From Nitrosospira briensis C-128 (GTDB lineage: Bacteria > Pseudomonadota > Gammaproteobacteria > Burkholderiales > Nitrosomonadaceae), in contig NZ_CP012371.1 in assembly GCF_000619905.2 (NCBI RefSeq), forward strand, positions 2,935,942-2,999,941: a stretch of DNA of 64,000 nt. Direction: 5' to 3'. This document shows, in pieces, positions 18,911-28,424 of the stretch. Position 1 is the stretch's first letter, and every line of letters begins with the position of its first letter. Made by a program: the position numbers and the translations under genes. The notes beneath the pieces are model-generated. The model worked only from the letters and a program-made list of their open reading frames with translations, was not told where the DNA came from and ran no database searches.

Positions 18911-20496
18911 ATGACATCGTTCGAGCCAAGGCAGCCGGGACGTCGGCAGGAGCAGGATCAGTGGCAGATCCGGTGGCCGATATCGCCCTGTTACTGGAGG
19001 GTACCTACCCATACGTTCGGGGTGGCGTATCCTCATGGGTGCACCAGATCATCACTGGTTTGCCGGAAATCAAATTTGCCGTTATTTTTATCGGTGGCGA
19101 AAGGAAAATGTATGGTCCCGCGCAGTACCAATTCCCGCCCAACGTAACGCACGTTGAAACGCATTATTTGCTGCACCAGGATAAACCGCTTAAACCGAAT
19201 GCGCGGAAAGGCGATCGCAGGGCTTTCTCGGAAATGGACGAGCTGCATGCGCACATGCGCCAGTCGTCGACAATGCCAGTCGAGAAAATGACAAAAGCGT
19301 TTTCCCGCCTGGGTTCCGCCGGTGGCATCAGTCACGAGGATTTTCTCTATAGCGAAGCTTCATGGGATTACATCACCCGGCAGTACCGCGAGCGCTGCAC
19401 GGAACCCTCGTTTGTTGCCTATTTCTGGGCGATACGCGCCATGCACGCGCCTCTGTTCGTACTGGCGGATATTGCGGCCGGGCTGCCGCCAGTGCGCGCT
19501 GTACACGCCATCTCGACAGGGTATGCGGGATTGCTGGGTGCGATGATTCGCCTGCGCCGCAATATTCCCTTCGTGCTGACGGAACACGGTATCTATACAA
19601 AGGAACGGAAAATCGATTTGGCGCAAGCCACATGGATTCAGGATCACAATGACGACGTATGTAACACCCTGCATGATGAAATGGGATATATCCGTGGCCT
19701 CTGGATACGATTTTATGAACAGATCGGCCGCATGGCCTACGCGCAAGCATCGCCCATCGTCAGCCTGTACGAAGGCAATCGCCTGAGGCAGATTGCGGAT
19801 GGGGCGGCGGCGGAAAAAACGCTCGTCATTACCAACGGAATCGATCTGCAGCGCTACCGGGTTGCGTTTGAAAAACGGCCTGAAAAAATTCCGCCGGTGC
19901 TGGGATTGATCGGCCGTGTGGTGCCCATCAAGGACATCAAGACATTTATTCGGACACTGCGCATGCTGGTCAATGAGCGGCCCGATGCGGAAGGATGGAT
20001 TGCCGGCCCGGAAGATGAAGATCCATCCTATGTGAATGAGTGCAAGGAACTGGCATCGAGCCTCGGTTTACAAAATCACATCAGGTTCATGGGTTTTCAA
20101 AACGTACTTGAAATTCTTCCGCAGTTGGGTCTGATGGTATTGACCTCGATCAGCGAAGCGTTGCCCCTGGTCGTACTGGAGGCGTTTGCCAGCGGTGTTC
20201 CGTGTATCGCCACCGATGTAGGTTCATGCCGCGAGCTTATTGAGGGAAACAGCGAGGAAGACCGCGCCCTCGGCGCGGCGGGAAGTGTGGTTTTCATCGC
20301 CGACCCCGAGGGAACGGCGAAAGCGGCGCTCGAACTGCTCAATGACACCGCCAGATGGCACGCGGCGCAACAGGCTGGGCTTGAGCGCGTGAAGCGCTAT
20401 TATGATGACAAGCTGATGTTCTCATCCTATCGGAATCTTTATGTGAAAGCATTGGATTCCGTGACGGATTCAGCTAAACCTGTGAAAGTGGCTTGA
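18907..20496 (+). CDS. pelF: PelF, cytoplasmic Pel glycosyltransferase
   Basis: About 529 residues, GT-B fold family GT4, thought to polymerise Pel from UDP-sugars in the cytoplasm. Marks: LLLEGTYPYVRGGVSSWVHQ at the N-terminus (PelF hallmark), LTEHGIYTKERKI, NGIDLQRY, GLIGRVVPIKDIKTFI, and the nucleotide-sugar motif EALPLVVLEAFASG (E-x7-E) with CIATDVGSCRELIEG. The ATG at 18907 is chosen because it overlaps the pelE stop as ATGA; a GTG at 18895 is also in frame. Confidence 0.95.
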   Translation: MNDIVRAKAAGTSAGAGSVADPVADIALLLEGTYPYVRGGVSSWVHQIITGLPEIKFAVIFIGGERKMYGPAQYQFPPNVTHVETHYLLHQDKPLKPNARKGDRRAFSEMDELHAHMRQSSTMPVEKMTKAFSRLGSAGGISHEDFLYSEASWDYITRQYRERCTEPSFVAYFWAIRAMHAPLFVLADIAAGLPPVRAVHAISTGYAGLLGAMIRLRRNIPFVLTEHGIYTKERKIDLAQATWIQDHNDDVCNTLHDEMGYIRGLWIRFYEQIGRMAYAQASPIVSLYEGNRLRQIADGAAAEKTLVITNGIDLQRYRVAFEKRPEKIPPVLGLIGRVVPIKDIKTFIRTLRMLVNERPDAEGWIAGPEDEDPSYVNECKELASSLGLQNHIRFMGFQNVLEILPQLGLMVLTSISEALPLVVLEAFASGVPCIATDVGSCRELIEGNSEEDRALGAAGSVVFIADPEGTAKAALELLNDTARWHAAQQAGLERVKRYYDDKLMFSSYRNLYVKALDSVTDSAKPVKVA

Positions 20497-20498
20497 AT

Positions 20499-21869
20499 AT
20501 GGGCGGTATCGGTCTTGAAATTCGCAAAATGCTGGAGCGCGACAGCTATTGGTCGGTATTGCGCGCTTACGGCTATGCGGGTTTGGTCAGCGGCGGCCCG
20601 TGGGTATTATCTATTCTGAGCATCATGATGATCGGCATTCTTGCCGTCGCGCTGGGGGTTGCCCAGCGGGAAGTCAATGCCTTCCAGATCTGCGTAACCT
20701 ACCTTATGGCGACTTCATTAATCTGGACCGGTGGCATGCAGTTGATGTTTACGCGCTTTGTCGCCGATCGGGCTTATGCAAGCGCCCAGGCTGAGGTGCT
20801 ACCCAACTTGTTTGGCGTTCTTTCGATTACCATGGTGGGCGGCTTTCTGTGGGCTGCGCCTGCCATTTTCTGGTTTTTTACCGGACCATTTTTCCAGAAT
20901 TTGTTATTACTGAGCAATTTTGTCGTACTCAGCGGCGCGTGGATCACGCTTATTTTTCTATCGGGAATGAAGGCCTATCGCCGCATAGTCCAGACATTGG
21001 GTAAAGGTTATTTGCTCGGCATCGCCGTAGCGCTTGCGGCATCGCCCTGGGAACTGAATGGGCTATTGCTGGGCGTGCTGACCGGCCATGCCTACCTGTT
21101 GTTTTCATTCCTGCACCACATTGTCCGCGAATATCCCGGAAGCACGCTGCTCAAGTTTGATTTTCTCAACCAACGCAGGAGTTTCTATAGTTTATTTGCT
21201 GTCGGTACCCTTTATTATCTGGCCGTCTGGGTCGACAAGTTCATATTCTGGTTTGTGCCGCATACTTCCGAGGCAGTCATCGGACCCTTGCGTGCTTCCA
21301 TCATTTACGATCTCCCCATTTTTCTGGCTTATCTGTTCATTTTGCCCGGCATGGCCGTATTTCTGGTGAGCATGGAGGCTGATTTCGCACAGCAGCATGA
21401 GCGTTTTTACCGCGCAGTCCGTGAAGGCGATACGCTTATGCATATTGAATATAGGCGGGACCGGATGGTTTACGCTGCCCGGCAGGGAATCTACGAGATT
21501 TTCAAAGTGCAGGGCCTGACGGTCGTGCTGTGCCTGTTATGGGGCAGGGAGCTGCTGCATGCGGTGGGCATTTCCCCATTATATATACATTTATTCTATA
21601 TCGATGTCGTTGCAGTCAGTGTGCAGGTGCTGTTGATGGCGATACTCAACGTGCTGTTCTATCTCGACGCCCGCCGCGAGGTGCTGATCATCACTGCGTG
21701 TTTCTTTATCACGAACCTGCTGTTCACCTTTGCCACATTGCACCTTGGCGCGGAAACTTTCGGTTATGGATTTGCCGCCTCGGTAACGCTGTCCGCGTTT
21801 CTCAGCCTCTTTATCCTTTCGCATAAATTCAACCGCCTGGAGTATGAAACATTCATGTTGCAGAATTAA
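20499..21869 (+). CDS. pelG: PelG, Wzx-like inner-membrane Pel transporter
   Basis: About 456 residues with roughly twelve hydrophobic segments, the flippase-like subunit thought to move the Pel chain across the inner membrane with PelD/PelE/PelF. The N-terminus MGGIGLEIRKMLERDSYWS is typical of PelG. The ATG at 20499 is chosen; a TTG at 20493 would overlap the pelF stop. It is the last gene of the operon; a hairpin without a T-tract follows at 21900-21928. Confidence 0.94.
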   Translation: MGGIGLEIRKMLERDSYWSVLRAYGYAGLVSGGPWVLSILSIMMIGILAVALGVAQREVNAFQICVTYLMATSLIWTGGMQLMFTRFVADRAYASAQAEVLPNLFGVLSITMVGGFLWAAPAIFWFFTGPFFQNLLLLSNFVVLSGAWITLIFLSGMKAYRRIVQTLGKGYLLGIAVALAASPWELNGLLLGVLTGHAYLLFSFLHHIVREYPGSTLLKFDFLNQRRSFYSLFAVGTLYYLAVWVDKFIFWFVPHTSEAVIGPLRASIIYDLPIFLAYLFILPGMAVFLVSMEADFAQQHERFYRAVREGDTLMHIEYRRDRMVYAARQGIYEIFKVQGLTVVLCLLWGRELLHAVGISPLYIHLFYIDVVAVSVQVLLMAILNVLFYLDARREVLIITACFFITNLLFTFATLHLGAETFGYGFAASVTLSAFLSLFILSHKFNRLEYETFMLQN

Positions 21870-21899
21870 CATGATTACCAGCGGTGAAGAATTGAACAG

Positions 21900-21928
21900 G
21901 AAGCTGTCGATTGGCGGGAAACAGCTTC
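21900..21928 (+). terminator. Possible hairpin terminator after pelG
   Basis: Stem GAAGCTGT / ACAGCTTC with a 13-base loop, 30 bases after the pelG stop. No T-tract follows, so it may stabilise the 3' end rather than terminate. Confidence 0.4.
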
Positions 21929-22147
21929 ATTGAAATTAAGAACAGTCGACGTCGCGCAGGGGGTGCGGAAGGCGAGGCTTGACTTCGATTACGGCCGGGA
22001 ATCCGTGCCGGAGCCAAAAATCGATTGAAGCCTTCCCCAACTGTACCTGCCTGATAGCGTTCATCCGACACGCAGCGGCGAACCGTATCAGATCTTGCCA
22101 GGGCTGGTTTTGGCAAACCGTGACCGTCCATCAGAATAACAGCCTCT

Positions 22148-23377
22148 ATGCCCATAACGCCGCGCGAGACTGCCGTCCATCCCTCGACCAGAGGAGAAAT
22201 ACTGCTTACCGGGCCCCTCACGGCACTCTTCGCGACGTCGGTAGGGGTCATCGTCACCAATCTCTACGCTCCGCAGACCTTGATCGGCCTGATCGGTCCA
22301 TCGCTTGGTCTCACCGATGCAAGCGGCGGGCTCGTCTCTATGGCAACCTTGCTCGGCTACGCCGTTGGCCTCTTCCTTTTGGTTCCGCTGGCCGATCTCC
22401 TGGAAAATCGCAAGCTGATCGTCCGGATGCTCGGATGCGCGGCAATAAGCGCGATTGCAACCGCCTTCGCTCCAAACGCGACTTTGCTGCTGGCGATTCT
22501 TTTCATTCTTGGGGCTGCGTGTTCCGCTATCCACATTCTGGTCCCCGTTGCCGCGTCCATGGTGCCGCCGGAGCAACGCGGCCGCGTTATCGGAGACGTC
22601 ATGGGTGGGCTGATGATTGGCATTGTACTGTCGAGGCCGCTTGCGAGCGTCATTACCGACGCCTTTGGATGGCGCGTTTTTTACGGTGTGAGCGCTTTCG
22701 CCCTGGCGATGCTCACATTCACGCTTGCTGCGCGCCTGCCCAAGCGTCGGCCGACGGCACGCTCGACTTATCCAATGCTGATCGCCTCGCTTTGGCATCT
22801 ATTGCGCGCGGAGCCTGTGCTGCGGCGCCGAGCGCTCACGGCGGGCTTGACCATGGCCGCATTCAGCCTATTCTGGACTGCTGTCGCACTCAGGCTGATG
22901 CAACCGCCGTTCGAACTCGACCAAGGTGAAATCGCTTTGTTCGCACTCGTCGGCGCGGTCGGCGCCGCGGCGACGCCGCTTGTCGGACGAGCGGGCGATC
23001 TCGGCTGGACGCAATCGGGAACGATCGCATCCCATCTCCTGATAGTGGTGGCCTTCGCGCTTGCGGGATGGGCCGGGTCGTCGCATGCCGAGCCGCCGCT
23101 CCTGTCCCTTCTTCTCATGGGTGCGGGTGCGGTTTTGCTCGATATCGGCGTCATCGGTGACCACAACCTCGGCCGCCGGGTCATCAATCTTCTCCAGCCG
23201 GAGGCGCTCGGCCGGCTCAACGGCCTTTTCGTGGGTCTTTTCTTCCTCGGCGGGGCGGCTGGCGCGGCCACTGCGGGAATCGCCTGGGCTTGGGGCGGAT
23301 GGATAGCGGTTTGCCTTATCGGCGCTGTGTGCGGAATCGCCGCCTTGCTTGTCGACTGGACCGGCGAAGCCATATGA
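22148..23377 (+). CDS. MFS transporter (drug/metabolite exporter)
   Basis: 409 residues with about twelve membrane helices of the major facilitator superfamily. The conserved segment after helix 2 appears as PLADLLENRKLI (a degenerate motif A), and PPEQRGRVIGDVMGG follows helix 5. It resembles the YgaY/arabinose-efflux-like exporters; substrate unknown. Base composition looks clearly richer in G and C than the pel genes, suggesting transfer from an alphaproteobacterium-like source. The ATG at 22148 has no strong ribosome site. Upstream (21870-22147) and downstream stretches look like debris. Confidence 0.85.
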   Translation: MPITPRETAVHPSTRGEILLTGPLTALFATSVGVIVTNLYAPQTLIGLIGPSLGLTDASGGLVSMATLLGYAVGLFLLVPLADLLENRKLIVRMLGCAAISAIATAFAPNATLLLAILFILGAACSAIHILVPVAASMVPPEQRGRVIGDVMGGLMIGIVLSRPLASVITDAFGWRVFYGVSAFALAMLTFTLAARLPKRRPTARSTYPMLIASLWHLLRAEPVLRRRALTAGLTMAAFSLFWTAVALRLMQPPFELDQGEIALFALVGAVGAAATPLVGRAGDLGWTQSGTIASHLLIVVAFALAGWAGSSHAEPPLLSLLLMGAGAVLLDIGVIGDHNLGRRVINLLQPEALGRLNGLFVGLFFLGGAAGAATAGIAWAWGGWIAVCLIGAVCGIAALLVDWTGEAI

Positions 23378-23540
23378 GCGAGCTTTTTACGCTCCGCAGT
23401 CAAGTTGGAACCATCTTATCCCTCAACACAATAGAATCAGATATTGCGCTGTTGTCGTCTTCATGGATGGCGAATGTGCCCAGCTGTTTACGTGCCTTCG
23501 CGACTTACGCTGCGTTAATCCGACCAGGAGGTTGGTGCCA

Positions 23541-23602
23541 GAAGTAGGTCGGGCTGCGCCCGACGATCGTAAACTGGCATCGGGCGCAGCCCGACCTACT
23601 TC
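23541..23602. repeat. REP-like perfect hairpin
   Basis: Two perfectly complementary 23-base arms (23541-23563 and 23580-23602) around a 16-base loop; the arm core is GTAGGTCGGGCTGCGCCCGA. The same GCCCGACCTAC core recurs at 55897-55907, so this looks like a genome-wide palindromic repeat. It sits in a gene-free stretch. Confidence 0.85.
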
Positions 23603-23772
23603 ACGATATTGATACCTTTCTATTATTGTGCTACCAAAATCAATCCGTCGTTTCCATTAGAATTAATTCTAATGGAAACCTCCGTTAATCCGTTCACCTC
23701 GATTGTCCAGGCCATCGGATTCTCGACAGTAATACGCGAACCGCGCCGCGTGATACTCGATAATCAATTAAA

Positions 23773-24040
23773 TCACTTTACCTTTCTTGCATTTTTCTTT
23801 TGTGCGAAACCCAGCCATAGTTTATTTTCCTTATCCAGTATCAGCAATTCCTTCTTTCTCAAGTCTGAAAGATCTCGTTGTTTCGTTTTCTCGCTGCGCT
23901 TCAAATACAGGGCAACATACCATGGAGCGACGCGTACCGCGTCAAGCCTTGTTGGTCCATTTTTCAGCACCTGGAGGTGAACATCGACGTACTGCCGGCT
24001 GATCTTCCAGCCCTTCGCAAACCATCTTCTCTTACGTTAC
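23773..24040 (-). pseudogene. Decayed winged-helix fragment, possibly Fic-family C-terminus
   Basis: The minus strand has an open frame with no clear start, containing QYVDVHLQVLKNGPTR and ending with KTKQRDLSDLRKKELLI and a strand-turn-strand tail. The TKQRDLSDL segment resembles the recognition helix of winged-helix domains such as those ending Fic proteins. No FIC motif is found. The longest ATG-less frame begins near 24040. Probably a truncated relic; identification is tentative. The rest of 23378-24080 holds only the REP hairpin at 23541. Confidence 0.35.
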
Positions 24041-24080
24041 ACTGCTACACATCAAATCGGCGAAATGGAGGAGGTACAAG

Positions 24081-25090
24081 ATGGGTTTGCTCATCAAAGG
24101 TAAATGGGTGGACGAATGGTACGACACCAAATCGACGGGTGGCAGTTTTGTTCGCACGAATGCCCAGTTTCGCAACTGGATCACGCCGGATGGCAGTCCC
24201 GGCCCAAGTGGTGAGGGCGGATTTCCCGCCGAGGCGGGCCGCTACCACCTCTATATTTCGCTGGCCTGTCCATGGGCGCATCGCACACTGATTTTTCGCG
24301 CGCTGAAAGGCTTGGGCGACGCGATAAGCATCTCCATAGTCAATCCATACATGGGTGATCACGGCTGGACGTTCGAGCAGGCTCCCGGCGTGGTGCCTGA
24401 TCCGGTCGGCAATGCGCGCCATCTTTATGAAGTCTACCTGCGCGCCGATCCGGAATATAGCGGCAGGGTGACTGTGCCGGTGCTGTGGGATTTGCAGCGG
24501 AACACTATCGTCAACAACGAATCAGGCGAGATTATCCGCATGCTGAATTCGCCTTTGATGGCGTTGGCGCCATAAGAGAAGATTTTGCGCCGGCAGCGCT
24601 GTTGACGCAAATCGACGAGACTAACGGCCGCGTCTATCACGATGTCAACAATGGGGTTTATAAGGCCGGCTTTGCCACCGATCAGCAGGTCTACGAGAAT
24701 GCCGTCGGGGTTTTATTCGCATGCCTGGACGACCTCGATCAGCGTCTGTCACATCAGCGCTATCTTGTGGGCGGTCGCCTCACGGAAGCCGACTGGCGGC
24801 TTTTCACCACGCTGATTCGCTTCGATTCGGTCTACCATGGCCACTTTAAATGTAATCTCAGGCGCCTGACGGATTATCCGAATCTCTGGGGTTTCACCCG
24901 CGAGCTATACCAGTGGCCCAACATTGCAGAGACGGTGAACATGCAGCACATCAAGGCGCACTATTACCGCAGCCATCCAACTATCAATCCCAACGGTATT
25001 GTGCCGGCTGGGCCGATCCTGGACTTTGATCAGCCTCACGATCGGGCACGGCTGTCTGACTCTGATCGGAGCTTGAGCAGTCTGGATTAG
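24081..25090 (+). pseudogene. Glutathionyl-hydroquinone reductase (YqjG/ECM4 type), frameshifted
   Basis: Two overlapping frames together give a complete GS-hydroquinone reductase. The first (24081-24575) has the thioredoxin-like domain with the catalytic Cys in ISLACPWAHRT. The second (from about 24540 to 25090) has the C-terminal helical domain, including VGGRLTEADWRLFTTLIRFD and HIKAHYYRSH. The break lies near 24551, where NSPLMALAP replaces the expected NSAFDGVGA; loss of one G restores the family sequence. Either a real one-base deletion or a sequencing error. The enzyme reduces glutathionyl-hydroquinones; if broken, only the thioredoxin-fold half would be made. Confidence 0.9.
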
Positions 25091-25152
25091 CGCCGCGTGA
25101 TCCCGCAACCCGGCTACGCGGCCAGGCTCCAGGAAAATCGTAAAAATTCTCG

Positions 25153-26676
25153 TCAGGTTACGCCGCTGGCGCTTTTATAGCCTCGTTTTCGGGCTTCGAC
25201 ACGCTTCAGAAAAACACCCATCACTTCGCGGTAGAGTGCATCCTTGAGCACGGCATCTTCGTTGCCGGCGTCCACATTGGGATTGTCGTTGACTTCGATC
25301 ACATAGCAGCGGTTACTGGATTGCTTGATATCCACGCCATAGAGGCCATCACCGATGAGATTAGCCGATTTGAGTGCAATTCCGACTACTTCTTGCGGTG
25401 CTTCGTTCAGCGGGATGGCCTGGGTGGGACCTTCGCTTATTTTGCGTTTCTGCGCGTCGCGCTTGATGACCTGCCAGTATCCGGGGGGAAAGTAATATTT
25501 GGCCACGAATAATGGCTTCCGGTCGAGTATGCCGATCCGCCAGTCGAATTCGGTAGGCAGCCATTCCTGGGCAATAACGAGTACCGATTTGGCCAGCAGC
25601 TCGGTTATCCGGGGCAGCAGTTCGGCTTCTGTTTCGATTTTTACCACCCCGCGCGAGAATGAACTGTCCGGTTGCTTCAGTATGCAGGGAAGACCGAGCT
25701 CAGGGATGATGCGGGCGATATTGCCCCGGTGCACCAACAACGTTTTGGGGGTTTGTATATTGTGCCGAGCGAGGAGTTCGGCCAGATAGACCTTATTGTT
25801 GCATTTGAGGATGGATTCGGGATCGTCGATCACCACCAGTCTTTCTGCGGATGCCAGCCGCGAGAAGTAATAAGTATAGTGATTGACAAAGGTTGTGTCG
25901 CGGATGAACAGCGCGTCGAATTGAGGCAACCGGCTGATGTCGGCGCGGGTAATAAATTTCACCCGCATGCTCATTTTCTCGGCGGCATCCTTGAATTTCT
26001 GCAATGCTTTTGCATTGGAAGGGGGCTCCGGGTTATCCGGATCGTGAAGAATTGCGAGATCGAAGCGAGAAATGTGTTTCTTCGACCATGGCTTGCGACC
26101 CTTGACCTTGAAGTATTCAGTCGCCGTAAACCCTGCAAACTCCTGGTGGCAGGCGGGTATATCGCTTGCGGCAATCGCCCGTACGCTGCGCAGGCTCCAT
26201 TGGTTGCGATGGCGCTCGAAGCGGACGGACAGGAGCGGTACCTGTAGCAGATTGAAAAGCTGGTGGCTGAGCCTGTTATAACGACTATCCATGGTGCGGC
26301 CGAAATAGATGCTGAGTTCGAGATCGTTCATTGTCAGCGGCGCGAGCATACGCTGAATCAAGGCGCTCAGATCCTCGGTAAGGTGGCGCACCAGGTTTTG
26401 GGATTGCAAGTCCTCGATCGCCCCGACGTTGGGTAGTGGTTTATGGCCACGTGCCTCTGCAAGCAGCGAAACATAATAGCCCGAGCTCTGGTAATGGTAG
26501 GATTTGCAAAGGTTGAAAACTCTGGTAGAGCGATTCAGGGAACGGTGGGTGTGGCCGGCACCAGGGTTTACAGCAAAACCTGAATCAGTCAGATATGTTC
26601 GCGCCGATACGATTGTTACATCCGGAATCTCCAGAGGCCAATCATCCGGTTCCTCGACGATAATGAGTATGGGCAT
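25153..26676 (-). CDS. RimK-like ATP-grasp ligase with RLAN domain
   Basis: 507 residues. The N-terminal half (about 1-200) matches the RimK-like ATP-grasp N-terminal (RLAN) region (MPILIIVEEPDDWPLE, YYVSLLAEARGHKPLP). The second half is the ATP-grasp fold: IDDPESILKCNNKVYLAELL, LPCILKQPDSSFSRGVVK, and the Mg-binding end YVIEVNDNPNVDAG. Such enzymes join amino acids or peptides through acyl-phosphates; the product is unknown. The ATG at 26676 is chosen by GGAGG six bases upstream; the ORF extends seven residues more. A conserved membrane protein gene lies 74 bases upstream in the same direction. Confidence 0.88.
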   Translation of the reverse strand: MPILIIVEEPDDWPLEIPDVTIVSARTYLTDSGFAVNPGAGHTHRSLNRSTRVFNLCKSYHYQSSGYYVSLLAEARGHKPLPNVGAIEDLQSQNLVRHLTEDLSALIQRMLAPLTMNDLELSIYFGRTMDSRYNRLSHQLFNLLQVPLLSVRFERHRNQWSLRSVRAIAASDIPACHQEFAGFTATEYFKVKGRKPWSKKHISRFDLAILHDPDNPEPPSNAKALQKFKDAAEKMSMRVKFITRADISRLPQFDALFIRDTTFVNHYTYYFSRLASAERLVVIDDPESILKCNNKVYLAELLARHNIQTPKTLLVHRGNIARIIPELGLPCILKQPDSSFSRGVVKIETEAELLPRITELLAKSVLVIAQEWLPTEFDWRIGILDRKPLFVAKYYFPPGYWQVIKRDAQKRKISEGPTQAIPLNEAPQEVVGIALKSANLIGDGLYGVDIKQSSNRCYVIEVNDNPNVDAGNEDAVLKDALYREVMGVFLKRVEARKRGYKSASGVT

Positions 26677-26750
26677 GGAAAGCCTCCGATCTCTCATCGC
26701 TTGTTTTGTATCGCATCGCGTAATAATCCAAAAATCATATTTCCTGAGAT

Positions 26751-28199
26751 TTACAGGGTGGGCTGGCGGGCACTTTTGCTGGTTTCGCCAGGCGGAGTCC
26801 CGGCGCTACGCAAATTGACGAATTTGCTTAATGTATCGAACCAGAAGGGAGCGCCCATCGATACGGCAAGAATGGAAACCAGCAGGCCGAACAGCTTGTA
26901 AAACACCCAGCCTGCGTAATTCCACGTCCGCTCGGGGCTTCGAAAATATCCCGCGTCGTTGGCGTCAGATGACCATCCTACCGGCAACTTGATGCTCTCT
27001 GCTGTTTTAAGAACCGCTTGCAAGCCCGGATTGTTATTTTTTGCTTCGACAGGTGGCGATTTCGCGGGCTGAGATGTGGTCCCTTCCATGGGATGGGTGG
27101 ACAGTTCCAAGGCGGGCTGGGTCTTCACGGCATCTTGCGCCGCAGCGACCAGTGACGCGCGCAAGGCGCTATCCGTCGAAAGCCGCTGAATGAGCATGAC
27201 CGTATCCGCATTGGAAACAATAACGACGGCGGCCGCCAGAAAAAGCAACACACGCTGGGTCCAGCGCTTGTACCAGCCGCCCACCCTTTCCATGGCATTG
27301 TTGAACCAGCCTTCGAGATTTTTCCGAAACGCTTCCGCCTGGTGTTCGACAGCAGCGACTTCGCGCCGCGTTTTGTCTACAAGGACAAGAAGGGTTTCTT
27401 TTGTGTCTCCTTCGGGCAGCCTTTTCAGACCTTCCTGAATATTGCCCAATGGATCGGGAGACTGGGCCGCGAAAGTACGGGCGAAGGCCAGCGCTTCTTT
27501 CAAAGTAGTGCCTGCTGTCAGGAGCAGTCTCGCTTCCCTGGGGTTTTTGGCGGATGCGATTGCGGCGCGCCGCGCATCGAGCATTTTAATCGCGGCGTTT
27601 ATCGTGTCGGCCCCATTTTTCGCCTGTGTTGCGATGTTGGCAAGGCTGGCATCTTCCGGGGCACTTTTGGCGGACTGCATGGCTTTATCGTATGCCGCCT
27701 TTGCCTGGTTCGCGATATTCTCCAGCGCTGCCTGGGCTTGCTCCTGAGCGGCCTTCGCCTGATTGGCAGTTTCGGCGAGCTGGGGATTGCCAGGCGTTCC
27801 GGCTGCCGCTTCGAGAGCTTTTCCATAGGCGTCGTCCGCGCTTTCGGCAGCTGCAAGCAGATCGCCGTACTTGCTGGCGATAACGCCGCGTGCGCCAAGA
27901 ATATCCAGCAACGCCAGCGAGAAGTTCTGCCCGGACATATAGGAGGGCAAGCGGGTCACTTTGTTCGGGTTGGAAGCATACTGCGAAATGCCGCCTATCA
28001 GTCCGTGGTTGTAGACTTGCTGCGCCAGCCCGGTGAACTCGGGATCGTTGAGAAGATTTTTAATTCCTCCCATGAGGTTTCTTCCCCGCTTGTCGATGAG
28101 CGACGCGATCCCCTCATTAAGGGCCGTGCATATGAGGCTCAGGAGCAAGTAAACGAAAATGATACCGATTGCCACTTCCAGTATATTTGAGCCGAACAT
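26751..28199 (-). CDS. Membrane protein with alanine-rich helical region
   Basis: 482 residues, family not named. One N-terminal membrane helix (about 7-27, AIGIIFVYLLLSLICTALNE), a middle region of about 180 residues rich in Ala/Lys/Gln with repeated NIANQAKAAYDKA-like segments suggesting a long coiled coil, a second helix near 315-335, and a C-terminal membrane segment near 425-450 (VFYKLFGLLVSILAVSMGAPFWFDTL). The end FWFDTLSKFVNLR is typical of a conserved bacterial membrane family I know only as hypothetical. It precedes the ATP-grasp gene on the same strand and may be cotranscribed. Confidence 0.75.
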   Translation of the reverse strand: MFGSNILEVAIGIIFVYLLLSLICTALNEGIASLIDKRGRNLMGGIKNLLNDPEFTGLAQQVYNHGLIGGISQYASNPNKVTRLPSYMSGQNFSLALLDILGARGVIASKYGDLLAAAESADDAYGKALEAAAGTPGNPQLAETANQAKAAQEQAQAALENIANQAKAAYDKAMQSAKSAPEDASLANIATQAKNGADTINAAIKMLDARRAAIASAKNPREARLLLTAGTTLKEALAFARTFAAQSPDPLGNIQEGLKRLPEGDTKETLLVLVDKTRREVAAVEHQAEAFRKNLEGWFNNAMERVGGWYKRWTQRVLLFLAAAVVIVSNADTVMLIQRLSTDSALRASLVAAAQDAVKTQPALELSTHPMEGTTSQPAKSPPVEAKNNNPGLQAVLKTAESIKLPVGWSSDANDAGYFRSPERTWNYAGWVFYKLFGLLVSILAVSMGAPFWFDTLSKFVNLRSAGTPPGETSKSARQPTL

Positions 28200-28424
28200 T
28201 CATGCCTCCATCTGCAGGAATCGTGTTGTTCATGATTCAGAATAGCAGAATAACGCTTATCCGCAGGCGCAAGGGCCGGCTTGTGCGAGTTGGAAATGGA
28301 ATCGAGTCGGGAGAGGGGTCATGAACGGCGGAGCTGTCCACTGGCGCCGTTATCTCGCCGATGGCAAAGTATCTTGTGTAAGGTGGGGGTGGAGTTGTTT
28401 CTTCCCCCATGCTCCAACGTAATG

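Noticed and set aside
22088-22798. 236-codon minus-strand ORF
   Set aside because: Antisense shadow of the MFS transporter, caused by its GC-rich third positions.
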